Positions 1 through 9,102 of a DNA stretch of 64,000 bases are shown here, one piece after another. Position numbers and translations under genes: made by a program. Position 1 is the first letter of the stretch, and the number at the start of each line of letters is the position of its first letter. The stretch comes from Brevundimonas sp. UBA5713 (GTDB taxonomy: Bacteria; Pseudomonadota; Alphaproteobacteria; Caulobacterales; Caulobacteraceae). Below the pieces are notes generated by a model. It was not told the origin of the DNA. It saw only the letters and a program-made list of their open reading frames with translations, and ran no database searches. The stretch lies in the NCBI RefSeq assembly GCF_002419815.1, contig NZ_DIGV01000016.1:103023-167022 (forward strand), in the 5' to 3' direction.

Positions 1-599
1 GGTTCGGCAGCCTTCACCGGTTCGGCAGCAGGCTTGGGAGCCTCGACCTTGGGAGCCTCAACAGGCTTGGCCGGTTCAGCGCCCAGCTTGGAAGCTTCTG
101 CGCGGGCCGCATCGGCAGCGGCCTTGGCAGCGGCCGCTTCGGCGCGAGCAGCTTCAGCAGCCTTCTCGGCAGCTGCGGCCTGCTCCTTGGCAGCCTTTTC
201 AGCCGCAGCCTTCTCGGCAGCGGCGCGGCGCTCCTTCTCGGCCTGGGCCTGAGTGGCCAGGGCGATCGCGCGGCGGCGTGCCTCCATCTCCTCGGCGGAC
301 AGGCCACCCGGAGTGTTCTGGGCGCGCGGGGCGTTGGAACGCGGATTACCGCCTTCCTGACGCGGACGAGCCACATCGAAGCCTTGCGGGCGTTGATGGC
401 CGCCACCAGCGCCCGGGCGGCGCTTGGTCTCGACAACAACCGTCTTCGAACGGCCATGGCTGAAGCTTTGCTTCACCGTGCCGGTCGAGACCGAGCCTGC
501 GGCCCGCGGCTTCAGCGTGAGAGGAGCGCGTGCTCCACCTTGCGAAGGCGCATTGCCAGGGGTCTTGCCGTCGTTGGTCTTGTCGTTTTCGTCGCTCAT
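1..599 (-). CDS. infB: Translation initiation factor IF-2, N-terminal part (runs off window)
   Basis: Only the first 199 codons are inside the window. The protein opens MSDENDKTND and continues with the alphaproteobacterial IF-2 N-terminal pattern LTLKP...SVSTGTVKQSFSHGR..KTVVVETKRR (about residues 27-61), followed by a long Ala/Glu/Lys-rich helical linker (about 105-199). The G domain that binds GTP and fMet-tRNA lies beyond the edge. IF-2 places initiator tRNA on the 30S subunit. It is the last gene visible of the rimP-nusA-ylxR-infB run, which is the usual neighbourhood. The start ATG is at 599-597. Confidence 0.93.
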   Translation of the reverse strand, partial: MSDENDKTNDGKTPGNAPSQGGARAPLTLKPRAAGSVSTGTVKQSFSHGRSKTVVVETKRRPGAGGGHQRPQGFDVARPRQEGGNPRSNAPRAQNTPGGLSAEEMEARRRAIALATQAQAEKERRAAAEKAAAEKAAKEQAAAAEKAAEAARAEAAAAKAAADAARAEASKLGAEPAKPVEAPKVEAPKPAAEPVKAAE

Positions 600-703
600 C
601 CGGTCGCTTTACTTGTGGCGGAGAATTCCGCCTCGTCCTTCATACCCATACACGAATGCGGCCCCGCCCTCCTAAGAGAACCGGCCCGCACCCGCCAAAA
701 CCG

Positions 704-1378
704 TCAGGTCTCATGATCCGGGGAAACTCCCCGGCTGTCATCATCACCGTCTGCCGGAGTAATCCGGCGCCAGTCCTGAGGACATAGAGGCCTAAAACCT
801 GCCAAACGCTCGACCTCTTCGGTCCAACGATCAGCCCGTCCGCCTTTCAGCAGGACGGCGTGTATCGCATTTTCCAGCCCAAGGGCCAAACTCAAATCGT
901 CTACGCTGAAAATGCCGCAAATTTTCGGCGCCGGAGACACATGGCGCGCATTGGCGATCAGCTTGTTGCGTCCGTCGGCTGCACCGTCGGCGGCCTCAAC
1001 CATCCACGCAACGCGTCCGCCCTTGATGGCAGCCGCACTTTTTTCAAAGCCAGAGATAAGCACGCCTTCGCGTCGGGCAAGGCCCAGTTGGTCCAAACAG
1101 CGCTTAAACAGCAGCTTTTCGACCATATCTGACAGATCAGCTGCCGGTTTCAGCGGGGCCTTGGCGGCCCGCGCGAACATATTTTTCTTTACTGCCGCAT
1201 CGACAGAGGCGCGGTCGGCCGCGACCCAAAGGCCGCGACCGGGCAGTTTGCGCGCCAGATCGGGATAGACCGCACCATCCGGACCAGCCACGAAGCGGAT
1301 CAGGCGAGACTCATCGAGAACCTGGCGGGACACCAGATCCTGACGCTCTCTATCGATCAGCACCTCGGACATAGTCAT
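704..1378 (-). CDS. YlxR-like RNA-binding protein (DUF448) with L7Ae-like C-terminal half
   Basis: 224 aa. The N-terminal part has the YlxR signature LIRFVAGPDG...PDLARKLPGRGLWV (about residues 26-53). The C-terminal part (about 75-190) resembles the ribosomal L7Ae fold often fused to it in alphaproteobacteria, with ISGFEKSAAAIKGG and an Ala-rich stretch. It lies between nusA and infB, the classical ylxR position, and starts 18 bases after the nusA stop. The N-terminal C-x-x-[ST] found in many homologues reads RQDLVSRQVL here, without cysteine. It likely acts in transcription-translation or RNase P-related RNA binding; the precise role is not visible. A second in-frame ATG at 1372 is also possible. 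Confidence 0.85.
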   Translation of the reverse strand: MTMSEVLIDRERQDLVSRQVLDESRLIRFVAGPDGAVYPDLARKLPGRGLWVAADRASVDAAVKKNMFARAAKAPLKPAADLSDMVEKLLFKRCLDQLGLARREGVLISGFEKSAAAIKGGRVAWMVEAADGAADGRNKLIANARHVSPAPKICGIFSVDDLSLALGLENAIHAVLLKGGRADRWTEEVERLAGFRPLCPQDWRRITPADGDDDSRGVSPDHET

Positions 1379-1396
1379 GGATGGATGCGGGCCTCA

Positions 1397-3124
1397 TCAC
1401 GCGTCTTGGGGTTGGTCGGCGTCACCTTCCGGTGCAGCCTCTTCGACGTCGCCTTCGGCCTCTTCGCTGTCAGCCACGTCGTATTCACCTTCGAAACCTT
1501 CTTCGGCCTCTTCATATTCCGGCTCGACCTGCGGCAGTTCCGAAGCGTCGATCCAGCCAGCAGCCACGCGGGCTTGCAGGATCAGCATTTCGGCAGCTTC
1601 CTGGGTCAGGGCAAAGCTTTCCAGAACACCGGCGATCTTCACACGCTCGCCGCCGCGGACTTCATAGCCGCCACGGATTTCGTCGGTGGCCAGATCAGCC
1701 AGATCTTCAACGGTCTTCACGCCACCTTCGCCGAGGGCCACAGCCATCTGCGCGGTCACGCCCGGAACGGCCAGAACGCCGTCTTCGACGCCCAGGGCCT
1801 TACGCTTCTCGTCCAGCTCTGCAACCTGACGGTCCAGATACTCGCGGGCGCGGGTTTGCAGTTCTTCGGCGGTTTCTTCGTCGAAGCCTTCGATTTCCGA
1901 CACTTCGTAAGCCTCGACATAGGCGAGGTCTTCAACGGTGGCGAAGCCTTCGGTCACCAGCAGCTGGGCGATGGTCTCATCGACGTCCAGCGCTTCCTGG
2001 AACAGGGCGGTGCGCTCGGCGAATTCCTTCTGGCGACGCTCGGAGTCTTGCGCCTCGGTGATGATGTCGATCTGCCAACCGGTCAGCTGCGAGGCCAGAC
2101 GCACGTTCTGGCCGCGACGACCGATGGCCAGCGACAGTTGATCGTCAGGCACCACGACTTCAACGCGGTCGGCGTCTTCGTCCAGAACCACCTTGGACAC
2201 TTCGGCCGGAGCCAGAGCGTTCACGATGAAGGTCGGCTCGTCGTCGACCCACGGAATGATGTCGATCTTTTCGCCTTGCAGTTCGGCCACGACAGCCTGA
2301 ACGCGCGAACCGCGCATACCCACGCAGGCACCGACCGGATCGATCGAAGAGTCGTTCGACAGCACAGCCATCTTGGCACGCGAACCAGCGTCACGGGCGG
2401 CGGCGCGGATTTCGATCACGCCGTCATAGACTTCCGGCACTTCCTGCGAGAACAGCTTGGCCATGAAGCCCGGATGGGCGCGCGACAGCATGACCTGCGG
2501 GCCCTTGGCCTCGGGACGGACGTCGTAGATGTAGGTGCGGACGCGGTCGCCGACGTTGAACACTTCACGCGGGATCGACTGGTCGCGGCGCATGATGCCT
2601 TCGCCACGGCCCAGATCGACGATGGTGTTGCCATATTCGACGCGCTTGACCGTGCCGTTGACGATTTCGCCCACGCGGTCCTTGAACTCTTCGTACTGGT
2701 TGGCGCGCTCGGCTTCGCGCACCTTACCGGTCACGACCTGACGGGCCATCTGGGTCTGGACGCGGCCAAACTCGAACGGCGGCAGGTTTTCGATGTATTC
2801 CTTGCCGACGAAGGCTTCAGGATCGCGCTTGGAGGCGTCACGCAGGCGCACCATGGCGCTGTCGTTAAACTCTTCCAGCTCGTCTTCCGGTGCCCAGTCG
2901 TCAGCCACCACCGTGGTGTGACGGGTCAGGGTCAGTTCACCGGTCTTGTGATCGATCTTGGCGCGGATGTCGTGGTGCGCGCCGTAACGCGACTTGGCGC
3001 CTTTCTGGATCGCTTCTTCGATGGCATCGATCACGATCTCGCGGTCGATGTTCTTTTCACGCGCGACAGCGTCGGCGATCGAGAGCAGTTCCAGACGGTT
3101 TGCGGAAATTCCGGTCACGGCCAT
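1397..3124 (-). CDS. nusA: Transcription termination/antitermination factor NusA
   Basis: 575 aa. The N-terminal RNA-polymerase-binding domain occupies about residues 1-125. An S1 RNA-binding domain (EIVNGTVKRVEYGNTIVDLGRGEG) spans about 130-200. Two KH domains follow (GSRVQAVVAELQGEKIDI and LAIGRRGQNVRLASQLTGW), then two helical acidic-repeat units and a Glu/Asp-rich tail. NusA binds RNA polymerase and nascent RNA and modulates pausing, termination and antitermination. The start ATG overlaps the rimP stop by one base (TGATG), so the two are probably translationally coupled. Confidence 0.98.
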   Translation of the reverse strand: MAVTGISANRLELLSIADAVAREKNIDREIVIDAIEEAIQKGAKSRYGAHHDIRAKIDHKTGELTLTRHTTVVADDWAPEDELEEFNDSAMVRLRDASKRDPEAFVGKEYIENLPPFEFGRVQTQMARQVVTGKVREAERANQYEEFKDRVGEIVNGTVKRVEYGNTIVDLGRGEGIMRRDQSIPREVFNVGDRVRTYIYDVRPEAKGPQVMLSRAHPGFMAKLFSQEVPEVYDGVIEIRAAARDAGSRAKMAVLSNDSSIDPVGACVGMRGSRVQAVVAELQGEKIDIIPWVDDEPTFIVNALAPAEVSKVVLDEDADRVEVVVPDDQLSLAIGRRGQNVRLASQLTGWQIDIITEAQDSERRQKEFAERTALFQEALDVDETIAQLLVTEGFATVEDLAYVEAYEVSEIEGFDEETAEELQTRAREYLDRQVAELDEKRKALGVEDGVLAVPGVTAQMAVALGEGGVKTVEDLADLATDEIRGGYEVRGGERVKIAGVLESFALTQEAAEMLILQARVAAGWIDASELPQVEPEYEEAEEGFEGEYDVADSEEAEGDVEEAAPEGDADQPQDA

Positions 3125-3714
3125 CAGGCTTCGTCCTTGGACAGGTCAGGGTTTTGGTTATCGGGCGCGCCTTCCGGCAGGCCGTCATCTTCGGGTTCGC
3201 CACGGGCTGCGCGCAGGGCGGCACCGCGTTTGAGCAGTTCGTCGGTCAGCACCAGCTTGGCATCGGCCAGCCAGGCGAACGGGATCAGAGCGGTTTCGTC
3301 TTCGCCGTCCAGATCGATGGCGATGTCTTCGCCTTCAATACCGGCCAGAATGCCCTTGAAGCGCTTGCGCCCCTCGACCATGCGGTCGGTTTCCAGACGG
3401 GCTTCAAAACCTTCGAACAGGTCAAAGTCCATCAGGCGGGTCAGCGGGCGGTCGATACCCGGCGAGGAAACCTCAAGCAGGTATTCGCCCGAAATCGGGT
3501 CGGCAGCGTCGAACACTTCGGAGACGGCGCGCGACAGGCGGGCGCATTCCTCAACCGAAATGTCGTTGTCGGACTTACGCTCGGCCATGATTTGCAGACG
3601 ACGACGCAGGGTGCCGCCCATCAGGCGCACGCGAACAATCGCCAGGCCTTGGGCCTCGGCGATCGGGTCGATCATCTCGAGAAGAGCACGGTCTTCTGCG
3701 GTTTTGGCCCGCAC
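3124..3714 (-). CDS. rimP: Ribosome maturation factor RimP
   Basis: 196 aa from a GTG start at 3714-3712, chosen because CCGGAGG stands five bases upstream and the protein then begins VRAKTAEDRALLEMIDPIAEAQG, as in other RimPs. An upstream in-frame ATG at 3840 would add 42 residues that look like translated non-coding DNA. The core motifs ERKSDNDISVEECARLSRAVSEVFD and YLLEVSSPGIDRPL are typical. RimP helps assemble the 30S subunit. It is the first gene of the rimP-nusA-ylxR-infB operon. The C-terminal tail after about residue 145 is acidic and less conserved. Confidence 0.95.
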   Translation of the reverse strand: MRAKTAEDRALLEMIDPIAEAQGLAIVRVRLMGGTLRRRLQIMAERKSDNDISVEECARLSRAVSEVFDAADPISGEYLLEVSSPGIDRPLTRLMDFDLFEGFEARLETDRMVEGRKRFKGILAGIEGEDIAIDLDGEDETALIPFAWLADAKLVLTDELLKRGAALRAARGEPEDDGLPEGAPDNQNPDLSKDEA

Positions 3715-3817
3715 GCGGAACCTCCGGAAAAACAAAAGCGACGGTCCGTCCGGGCCGCCGCTGGAAACGACGCCGTTGGACGCCGGTCTAACGATGTGAG
3801 GTGCCATATAAGGCAAA

Positions 3818-3863
3818 GACCCGTCCTTGTCAGCCCTCAAACGGCACGTGACAAGAACGGGTC
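3818..3863 (-). terminator. Hairpin downstream of trmB
   Basis: A 15-base stem (3818-3832 against 3849-3863, one mismatch) with a 16-base loop starts six bases after the trmB stop. On the minus strand it is followed by a short TTTGCCTT run. It separates trmB from the rimP operon. The U-tract is weak, so termination efficiency is uncertain. Confidence 0.6.
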
Positions 3864-3868
3864 CAAAA

Positions 3869-4600
3869 TCAGACCTTGCGGAACTGGATAAAGATGGGGT
3901 CTGTGTCGCCCAGCTTCTTTTCCTCGTAACGGGTCACAAAGTGATCGACGGGCGGGACGAACCAGTCTTCGCCCTCAACCTCGATCCGCTCCAGACCCTC
4001 GGTGCGGGCCAGCCGCTCCAGCGCCCATTCGGCATAGTCGAACCAGTCCGTCACAAAACGCACCATACCGCCCGGCTTCAACAGGCGGGTGATTTCCTGA
4101 GCCGTCTCATCCTGCAAGAAGCGGCGCTTGTTGTGGCGGGCCTTGTGCCACGGATCGGGGAACAGGATCATCACGCGATCCAGCGAGGCATCCGGCAGAG
4201 CCGCCATGACGGCGCGCGCATCATCGGCATGCAGGCGCACATTTTTCAGGCCGCCCTCTTCCACGTGACGAAGGGCCGAGGCCACGCCGTTCAGGAAGGG
4301 CTCGCAGCCGATCATAAGGGCGTCGGGATTTTGCGCCGCCTGATGGGCCAGATGCTCACCACCGCCAAAGCCGATTTCCAGCCATGCCGAGGTCGCCTCG
4401 GGCATCATAGCCTTGGGATCGATCGGGCCGAGCTTGGGGTCCGGCACTGCGATCTGCGGCATCAGCGTATCGAACAGGGCCGCCTGACGGTTCTTGATCG
4501 GGCGCGACTTGATGCGCCCGAAAGAGCGCAGCGGTCCATTGGGCTTGGCCCAGTCGGGACGGTCTTCGTTGTGATCGGGGGTGTCAGGCGTATCGGTCAT
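3869..4600 (-). CDS. trmB: tRNA (guanine-N7-)-methyltransferase
   Basis: 243 aa. The Rossmann SAM-binding motif is EIGFGGGEHLAHQA (about residues 75-88). The family signature LFPDPWHKARHNKRRFLQ follows, with a C-terminal THIS-type segment replaced by YEEKKLGDTDPIF. It transfers a methyl group from SAM to N7 of G46 in the variable loop of tRNAs. It is probably transcribed apart from the downstream rimP operon, from which a hairpin separates it. Confidence 0.96.
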   Translation of the reverse strand: MTDTPDTPDHNEDRPDWAKPNGPLRSFGRIKSRPIKNRQAALFDTLMPQIAVPDPKLGPIDPKAMMPEATSAWLEIGFGGGEHLAHQAAQNPDALMIGCEPFLNGVASALRHVEEGGLKNVRLHADDARAVMAALPDASLDRVMILFPDPWHKARHNKRRFLQDETAQEITRLLKPGGMVRFVTDWFDYAEWALERLARTEGLERIEVEGEDWFVPPVDHFVTRYEEKKLGDTDPIFIQFRKV

Positions 4601-4645
4601 GTGCGCGCCCCTAGCCGATTAAGCGCGCACACGCAAAGGGCGGCT

Positions 4646-5635
4646 TTAGCCCCACGGCCCGCGTGGCGGCTGGGTCGGCTGTTCGTCGGGCGTGGTCGGC
4701 ACACCCGTATGCGACGGCGCACCGGTCGTTGGGACCGCCGAATAGGCCTGCGCTGGACGGGGAGCGGACGGCTTGCGACCACCCATTTTGACGCCCAACT
4801 CCATCAGCGCACGCACGCGGTTGTGCGTGGCCGGGTGGGTCGAGAACAGATTGTCCGCTCCCTTCCCGTTCAGCGGGTTGATGATGAACATATGCGCCGT
4901 GGCCGGATTGCGCTCGGCCTGCGGATTCATATTGCCGCGCGCATAGGCCTCGATCTTTTGCAGGGCGCGGGCCAGCGCGTCCGGATCATTGGCGATCTCG
5001 GCCCCGACACGGTCCGCCTCATATTCGCGGGCGCGGCTGATGGCCATCTGCACCAGACCTGCGGCCATCGGGGCCAAAATCATCAGAGCAATGGTACCGA
5101 TCATGCCCCCCGGACGCTCACGGTCGTTGCCGCCGAACAACAGGGCAAAGTTGGCCAACATGCCGATGGCACCGGCGATGGTGGCGGTGACGGTCATGGT
5201 CAGGGTGTCACGGTTTTTCACATGGGCCAGCTCGTGGGCCATGACGCCGCGGATTTCGTCGCGGCTCAGCATATCCAGCAATCCGGTCGTAGCGGCCACG
5301 GCAGCATTCTGGGGATTGCGCCCCGTCGCAAAGGCGTTCGGCTGGGGATTGGGAATGATGGTGATCTTGGGCAGGGGCATGCCGGCATCCAGCGCCATCT
5401 GCTTGGTATCGGCCACATAGGCGCGCACCACGGCGTTGGGGTGGGTCTCGTCGACCACCTCGGCCTTATACATGCGCAGCACGATCTTGTCGGCATTCCA
5501 GTAGGAGATCAGGTTCATCCCTGCGGCCACCACAAAGGCAATGGCCATGCCGCCGGTACCACCGATCAGATAGCCGATCCCCATGAACAGGGCGGTCATC
5601 ACGGCCAGCAGGACGAAGGTCTTGAGATGATTCAT
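4646..5635 (-). CDS. htpX: Membrane zinc metalloprotease HtpX
   Basis: 329 aa, M48 family. Two N-terminal membrane segments (about residues 5-22 and 28-45) are followed by the zinc motif HELAH at 134-138 with the third ligand in REYEAD (Glu206). Two more hydrophobic segments (about 148-168 and 178-198) lie between them. HtpX degrades misfolded inner-membrane proteins and works beside FtsH. The C-terminal roughly 45 residues are Pro-rich and probably disordered. The start codon ATG is at 5635-5633. Confidence 0.96.
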   Translation of the reverse strand: MNHLKTFVLLAVMTALFMGIGYLIGGTGGMAIAFVVAAGMNLISYWNADKIVLRMYKAEVVDETHPNAVVRAYVADTKQMALDAGMPLPKITIIPNPQPNAFATGRNPQNAAVAATTGLLDMLSRDEIRGVMAHELAHVKNRDTLTMTVTATIAGAIGMLANFALLFGGNDRERPGGMIGTIALMILAPMAAGLVQMAISRAREYEADRVGAEIANDPDALARALQKIEAYARGNMNPQAERNPATAHMFIINPLNGKGADNLFSTHPATHNRVRALMELGVKMGGRKPSAPRPAQAYSAVPTTGAPSHTGVPTTPDEQPTQPPRGPWG

Positions 5636-5720
5636 GGGACTTACGACGTTTCTAGGGTGGCGATCTGTGCCGTATCCCCTATTTGACCCTCTAACCCTCC
5701 GCTCTCAAGACGGTGCCCCT

Positions 5721-6008
5721 GTGACCGAACATCCCACCCCCGCTTGCGGCTGCCACGCCGAAGGCTGTGAATCCAATAATCACGGCACCGAAGCGGCCCC
5801 TGCCCCCGCCTATAATGACGATGTGCCGCATGCCACGCGCGAGCGTCCGCTGAGCGACGTCGCCCGCCGCGCCTTGCTGGAGGCCGCCGAGCGCCGTGCG
5901 GTCGAGTTCGGCAAGGCCGAGGCCCCGACTGAACATGGGGGTCCGCGCGGCCCCGAACCCACGCGCTTTGGCGATTGGGAGAAGAAGGGCATCGCGGTCG
6001 ATTTCTAG
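5721..6008 (+). CDS. Succinate dehydrogenase assembly factor 4 family protein (DUF1674)
   Basis: 95 aa if started at GTG 5721. The diagnostic C-terminus is HGGPRGPEPTRFGDWEKKG followed by IAVDF, which matches the SdhAF4/DUF1674 consensus. Members bind flavinylated SdhA and help assemble succinate dehydrogenase. The reading frame is open back to an ATG at 5634, but the extra residues do not look conserved. The start remains uncertain because no clear Shine-Dalgarno is seen at either codon. It is divergent from htpX. Confidence 0.82.
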   Translation: MTEHPTPACGCHAEGCESNNHGTEAAPAPAYNDDVPHATRERPLSDVARRALLEAAERRAVEFGKAEAPTEHGGPRGPEPTRFGDWEKKGIAVDF

Positions 6009-6114
6009 GTGCCGCTTCTTCGCTAAGGTTGGATCAGATCGCGTGACAGGCGAAACCGGCAGCGCCGTACCGCCCGCCGCGCCATGATGGAGCCTTCCTG
6101 AACGGAGAGGCCCC

Positions 6115-6642
6115 ATGTCTTTTTATCGCACGGTTAGCGTCACGGCTGTGGCCATGGGCCTGACAGCACTGACGGGTACGGCTGTGGCCCAGAATGCCGC
6201 AACCGCGCCCGTGCGCGGCCCTGTCCCCTATGGCGCGCCGCTCCAGTCGCGCGTGCAGCAGTGGTATCACGACACGGGTTGGCAACCCGGCTATGACGCT
6301 GTGCAGCCCTATGGTTATGGCTACGGCTATGGCGGTGCGGGCTATCCTCCGGCCACTGTGATCGCCCCTGCGCATGAGCCGATCAGAGATGGCGAACGCC
6401 GCTGGACCGGTCCGCAGGTCACCCGCTCCATGCCATTTGGCTATGTGGTGGACGGGTTTGGTCGCTATCCGTGGCAGCGAGCCGCCTATGGCTCAACTTA
6501 CACGCCTGTCCCGACCGAGCTGCCACCCGCTCCTGTCATACCGCCGCCACCTGCGCCCGTCGCCAGCGACAGCGGCTATTACGCGGTACCGCCGTCGCAG
6601 ACCGAACACCCCTATGTTCAGGAACAGGGCGAGCGCGGCTAA
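6115..6642 (+). CDS. Secreted Tyr/Gly/Pro-rich protein of unknown function
   Basis: 175 aa with a clear Sec signal peptide (MSFYRTVSVTAVAMGLTALTGTAVA, cleavage near residue 25). The mature part has a YGYGYGYGGAGY run, a conserved-looking RWTGPQVTRSMPFGYVVDGFGRYPW block (about 100-125) and a Pro-rich C-terminus. GGAGAGG precedes the ATG at a good distance. It is probably periplasmic or cell-envelope associated. I do not recognise a domain. Confidence 0.8.
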   Translation: MSFYRTVSVTAVAMGLTALTGTAVAQNAATAPVRGPVPYGAPLQSRVQQWYHDTGWQPGYDAVQPYGYGYGYGGAGYPPATVIAPAHEPIRDGERRWTGPQVTRSMPFGYVVDGFGRYPWQRAAYGSTYTPVPTELPPAPVIPPPPAPVASDSGYYAVPPSQTEHPYVQEQGERG

Positions 6643-6685
6643 GGCCGCTTAATGTTTCACGTGAAGCGAAGCCGTTGAAATCGCG

Positions 6686-7420
6686 TCAGATCGCGGCGAT
6701 TTCGCGGGTAATGGCCTGAGCCGCCGCGCGCGGATCGCTGGAGGCCGTGATCGGGCGCCCGACCACCAGATGGGTGGCCCCTTGGCTCAAAGCCGCAGCG
6801 GGCGTGGCCGCACGGGCCTGATCGTCCAGCGATGCGCCAGCGGGACGCACACCGGGGGTCACGATCAGGAATTTATCGCGACCCGCTTCGCGTGCACAGT
6901 CGCGCACACGGGCGGCCTCGTGCGGGCTGGACACCACACCGTGGATGCCTGCCTCCAGCGCCTGACGCACGCGCAGTTCCACCAGTTCCGCCGCCGAGAG
7001 GCTGTGGTCGTCCGCTCTCAGATCATCGTCGGTCAGGCTGGTCAGCACAGTGACGCCGAGGATCTTCAGGTCCGAGCCCGCTGCGCCGCGTGCGGCGGCG
7101 GCCATGACCTGCGGGCGGGCATGGACGGTCAGCAGGTCACAACCGGATTCGGCCAGCACCGCCGTCGCCTTTTCCACCGTCGCCCCGATGTCGTGCAGTT
7201 TCCAGTCGAGGAAGATTTGCGCGCCCGAAGCCTTCAGTTCTCGCGCCAGTGTCATGCCGTCCGAGGCAAACAGTTGCAGGCCAACCTTATAAAAGCCCAC
7301 CGCATCGCCGATTTTCTCGACCAGAGCGCGGGCTTCGTCCGCCGTCGGCACGTCCAGAGCGCAGATCACACGCGGGTCAAACGGGCGATTGGCACTGTCG
7401 TGAGCAAGGTTGACTGACAT
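6686..7420 (-). CDS. pyrF: Orotidine 5'-phosphate decarboxylase
   Basis: 244 aa. The catalytic motif FLDWKLHDIGATV (about residues 71-83) holds the Asp-Lys-x-x-Asp array. GVRPAGASLDDQARAATP and the phosphate-binding VVGRPIT are near the C-terminus. It decarboxylates OMP to UMP, the last step of pyrimidine synthesis. It is divergently placed from marC with about 100 bp between. Confidence 0.97.
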   Translation of the reverse strand: MSVNLAHDSANRPFDPRVICALDVPTADEARALVEKIGDAVGFYKVGLQLFASDGMTLARELKASGAQIFLDWKLHDIGATVEKATAVLAESGCDLLTVHARPQVMAAAARGAAGSDLKILGVTVLTSLTDDDLRADDHSLSAAELVELRVRQALEAGIHGVVSSPHEAARVRDCAREAGRDKFLIVTPGVRPAGASLDDQARAATPAAALSQGATHLVVGRPITASSDPRAAAQAITREIAAI

Positions 7421-7518
7421 TTTCCGTCTCCCGGCGACTTGCAGGCGCGGCCATACTCCCCGATAGGATGTTATCAGGGGTCGCAGTGGGCGCGGCTGGA
7501 TTTTGGTGAGGCGAGGCG

Positions 7519-8214
7519 ATGAACGCCAGCGAACTGGGTGTCAACCTTTTCGTGACGTTGTTTGCGTTGCTGGACCCGATCGGCAACCTGCCGATTTTTG
7601 CCGCCGCCACGGTGGGCGCGACCTTGCGACAGCGGGTGTCGGTTTCGGCGCTGATCTGCGTCTTCGCCTTCCTGTTCCTGCTGTTCTTCCTCGCGACGGG
7701 CCTGTGGCTGCTCCAGTTCTTCGGCATTTCGCTGGCCGCATTCCGCATCGCAGGCGGTATTCTGCTGCTGTTCCTCGGTCTGGACATGGCCCGCGAGGAC
7801 TTCCTGAAGATGTTTGCCGACACCGATGTCGCCCATGACAAGGCGGATGTGCGCGGTTATGCCCGCCGCCGCTTCCAGCGTCTGGTGGTGCCGTTCGCCA
7901 TTCCGCTGATGATTGGACCGGGTGCGATTTCGGCGGTCATCATCAATGCGGGTGAAGCGGCCAAGCTGGGCCCGGTCGGCACGATGGCATCGGTTGTCGC
8001 CATCGGCGCAGCAGCCTTTGTGTCCTTCATCTGCTTCTCGATGACCGGCTGGCTCAGCCGTATTCTGGGCGAAGTGGGCATGGCCATTATTGTGCGCGTG
8101 CTGGGCCTGATCCTATGTGCGCTGGCCATCCAGTTCATCCTGATGGGTCTGGGCGAGGCCCTGCCGGGCATGATCAGCACGGGGGTCACCACCCCCTACC
8201 CGTCCGGCGGCTGA
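7519..8214 (+). CDS. MarC family integral membrane protein
   Basis: 231 aa, about six transmembrane segments. The family hallmarks are LFALLDPIGNLPIF (about residues 14-27), FRIAGGILLLFLGLDM and VPFAIPLMIGPGAISAVI. The transported substrate of MarC/UPF0056 proteins is unknown. GGCGAGGCG precedes the ATG. It ends just before a strong intrinsic terminator. Confidence 0.92.
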   Translation: MNASELGVNLFVTLFALLDPIGNLPIFAAATVGATLRQRVSVSALICVFAFLFLLFFLATGLWLLQFFGISLAAFRIAGGILLLFLGLDMAREDFLKMFADTDVAHDKADVRGYARRRFQRLVVPFAIPLMIGPGAISAVIINAGEAAKLGPVGTMASVVAIGAAAFVSFICFSMTGWLSRILGEVGMAIIVRVLGLILCALAIQFILMGLGEALPGMISTGVTTPYPSGG

Positions 8215-8233
8215 TCACCTTTAGCCCAACAAG

Positions 8234-8264
8234 AACGGCGGCCTTTGCGGGCCGCCGTTTTTCG
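8234..8264. terminator. Bidirectional intrinsic terminator between marC and the SDR gene
   Basis: A perfect 10-bp stem (8234-8243 with 8250-8259), six-base loop and T-run on the plus side. A-rich sequence on the other side would also serve the convergent SDR gene that ends at 8270. Confidence 0.85.
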
Positions 8265-8269
8265 TTTGA

Positions 8270-9073
8270 TTAAATGCGCTTCAGCTTGCGTGCATGGCTG
8301 GCCGCCGTCTTCAACCCCATCTGATCGGGCAGGAGTTTCGAGACCACCGACAGGATCTGATAGCGTTTGCCGGGAATGCAGCGCGGGCGGTTGGCCTCTG
8401 CGGCCTCCCACGCCTCGCGTGCCACACGCTCTGCGTCCAGCCACATCCATTTGGGATAGGCCGCCGACACCGCCTCGCGTGAGCCGTTCACGTCGTGGAA
8501 CTCGGTATAGGTATAGCCCGGGCAGACCACCGACACATTCACGCCCGTGCCCTGATTTTCCACCCAGAGGCCCTGGGAGAATTTGATCAGAAAGCTTTTG
8601 ATCGGACCATACAGGGTGTCGCCGCCCGTGGCCTGAAGAAAGCCTGCCATTGAGGCGACATTCACCACACGGCCCCAGTCGCGCGCCCTCATGCCCGGCA
8701 GCCAAAGCCGGCTCAGCTCGACCGGTACGGTCAGCATGACGCGGATCATGGCTTGTTGGGCCTCCGGATCGGTTTCGAGAAAACCGGTCGTCTTGCTGAA
8801 ACCTGCGTTATTGACCAGACCATCGACCTGAAGACCGCGCTCCGCCACCGCAGCGGCCAGGGTTCTGGCCGCATCAGGCTCGGCCAGATCAGCGGTGACG
8901 ACATGGGCGCGGATACCGTGGGCCGCTTCCAGTTCGGCAGCTAACGCAGCCAGCGGCCCTTCGCGGCGGGCGATCAGGATGAGGTCATAGCCGCGCGCGG
9001 CACATACCCGCGCCATGGCCGCGCCGATACCGGCCGAGGCTCCCGTGATGGCAATCGTCTTACGCGTCTGCAT
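8270..9073 (-). CDS. Short-chain dehydrogenase/reductase (SDR, DltE-like)
   Basis: 267 aa. Classical SDR: TGASAGIGAAMA cofactor motif near the N-terminus, NNAGF, catalytic Ser in VASMAGF, and YxxxK as YGPIK (about residues 155-159). The substrate is unknown. The Rrf2-type regulator gene lies 29 bases upstream on the same strand, so the two are likely co-transcribed. Confidence 0.93.
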   Translation of the reverse strand: MQTRKTIAITGASAGIGAAMARVCAARGYDLILIARREGPLAALAAELEAAHGIRAHVVTADLAEPDAARTLAAAVAERGLQVDGLVNNAGFSKTTGFLETDPEAQQAMIRVMLTVPVELSRLWLPGMRARDWGRVVNVASMAGFLQATGGDTLYGPIKSFLIKFSQGLWVENQGTGVNVSVVCPGYTYTEFHDVNGSREAVSAAYPKWMWLDAERVAREAWEAAEANRPRCIPGKRYQILSVVSKLLPDQMGLKTAASHARKLKRI

Positions 9074-9102
9074 TTGGCCCCTCCCCGGCTGTTAGCTTGC
9101 GA

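Noticed and set aside
1385..3799. Plus-strand 804-codon open frame opposite nusA/rimP
   Set aside because: It is antisense to well-conserved nusA and rimP, and its protein has no family pattern. GC-rich codon bias produces such shadows.
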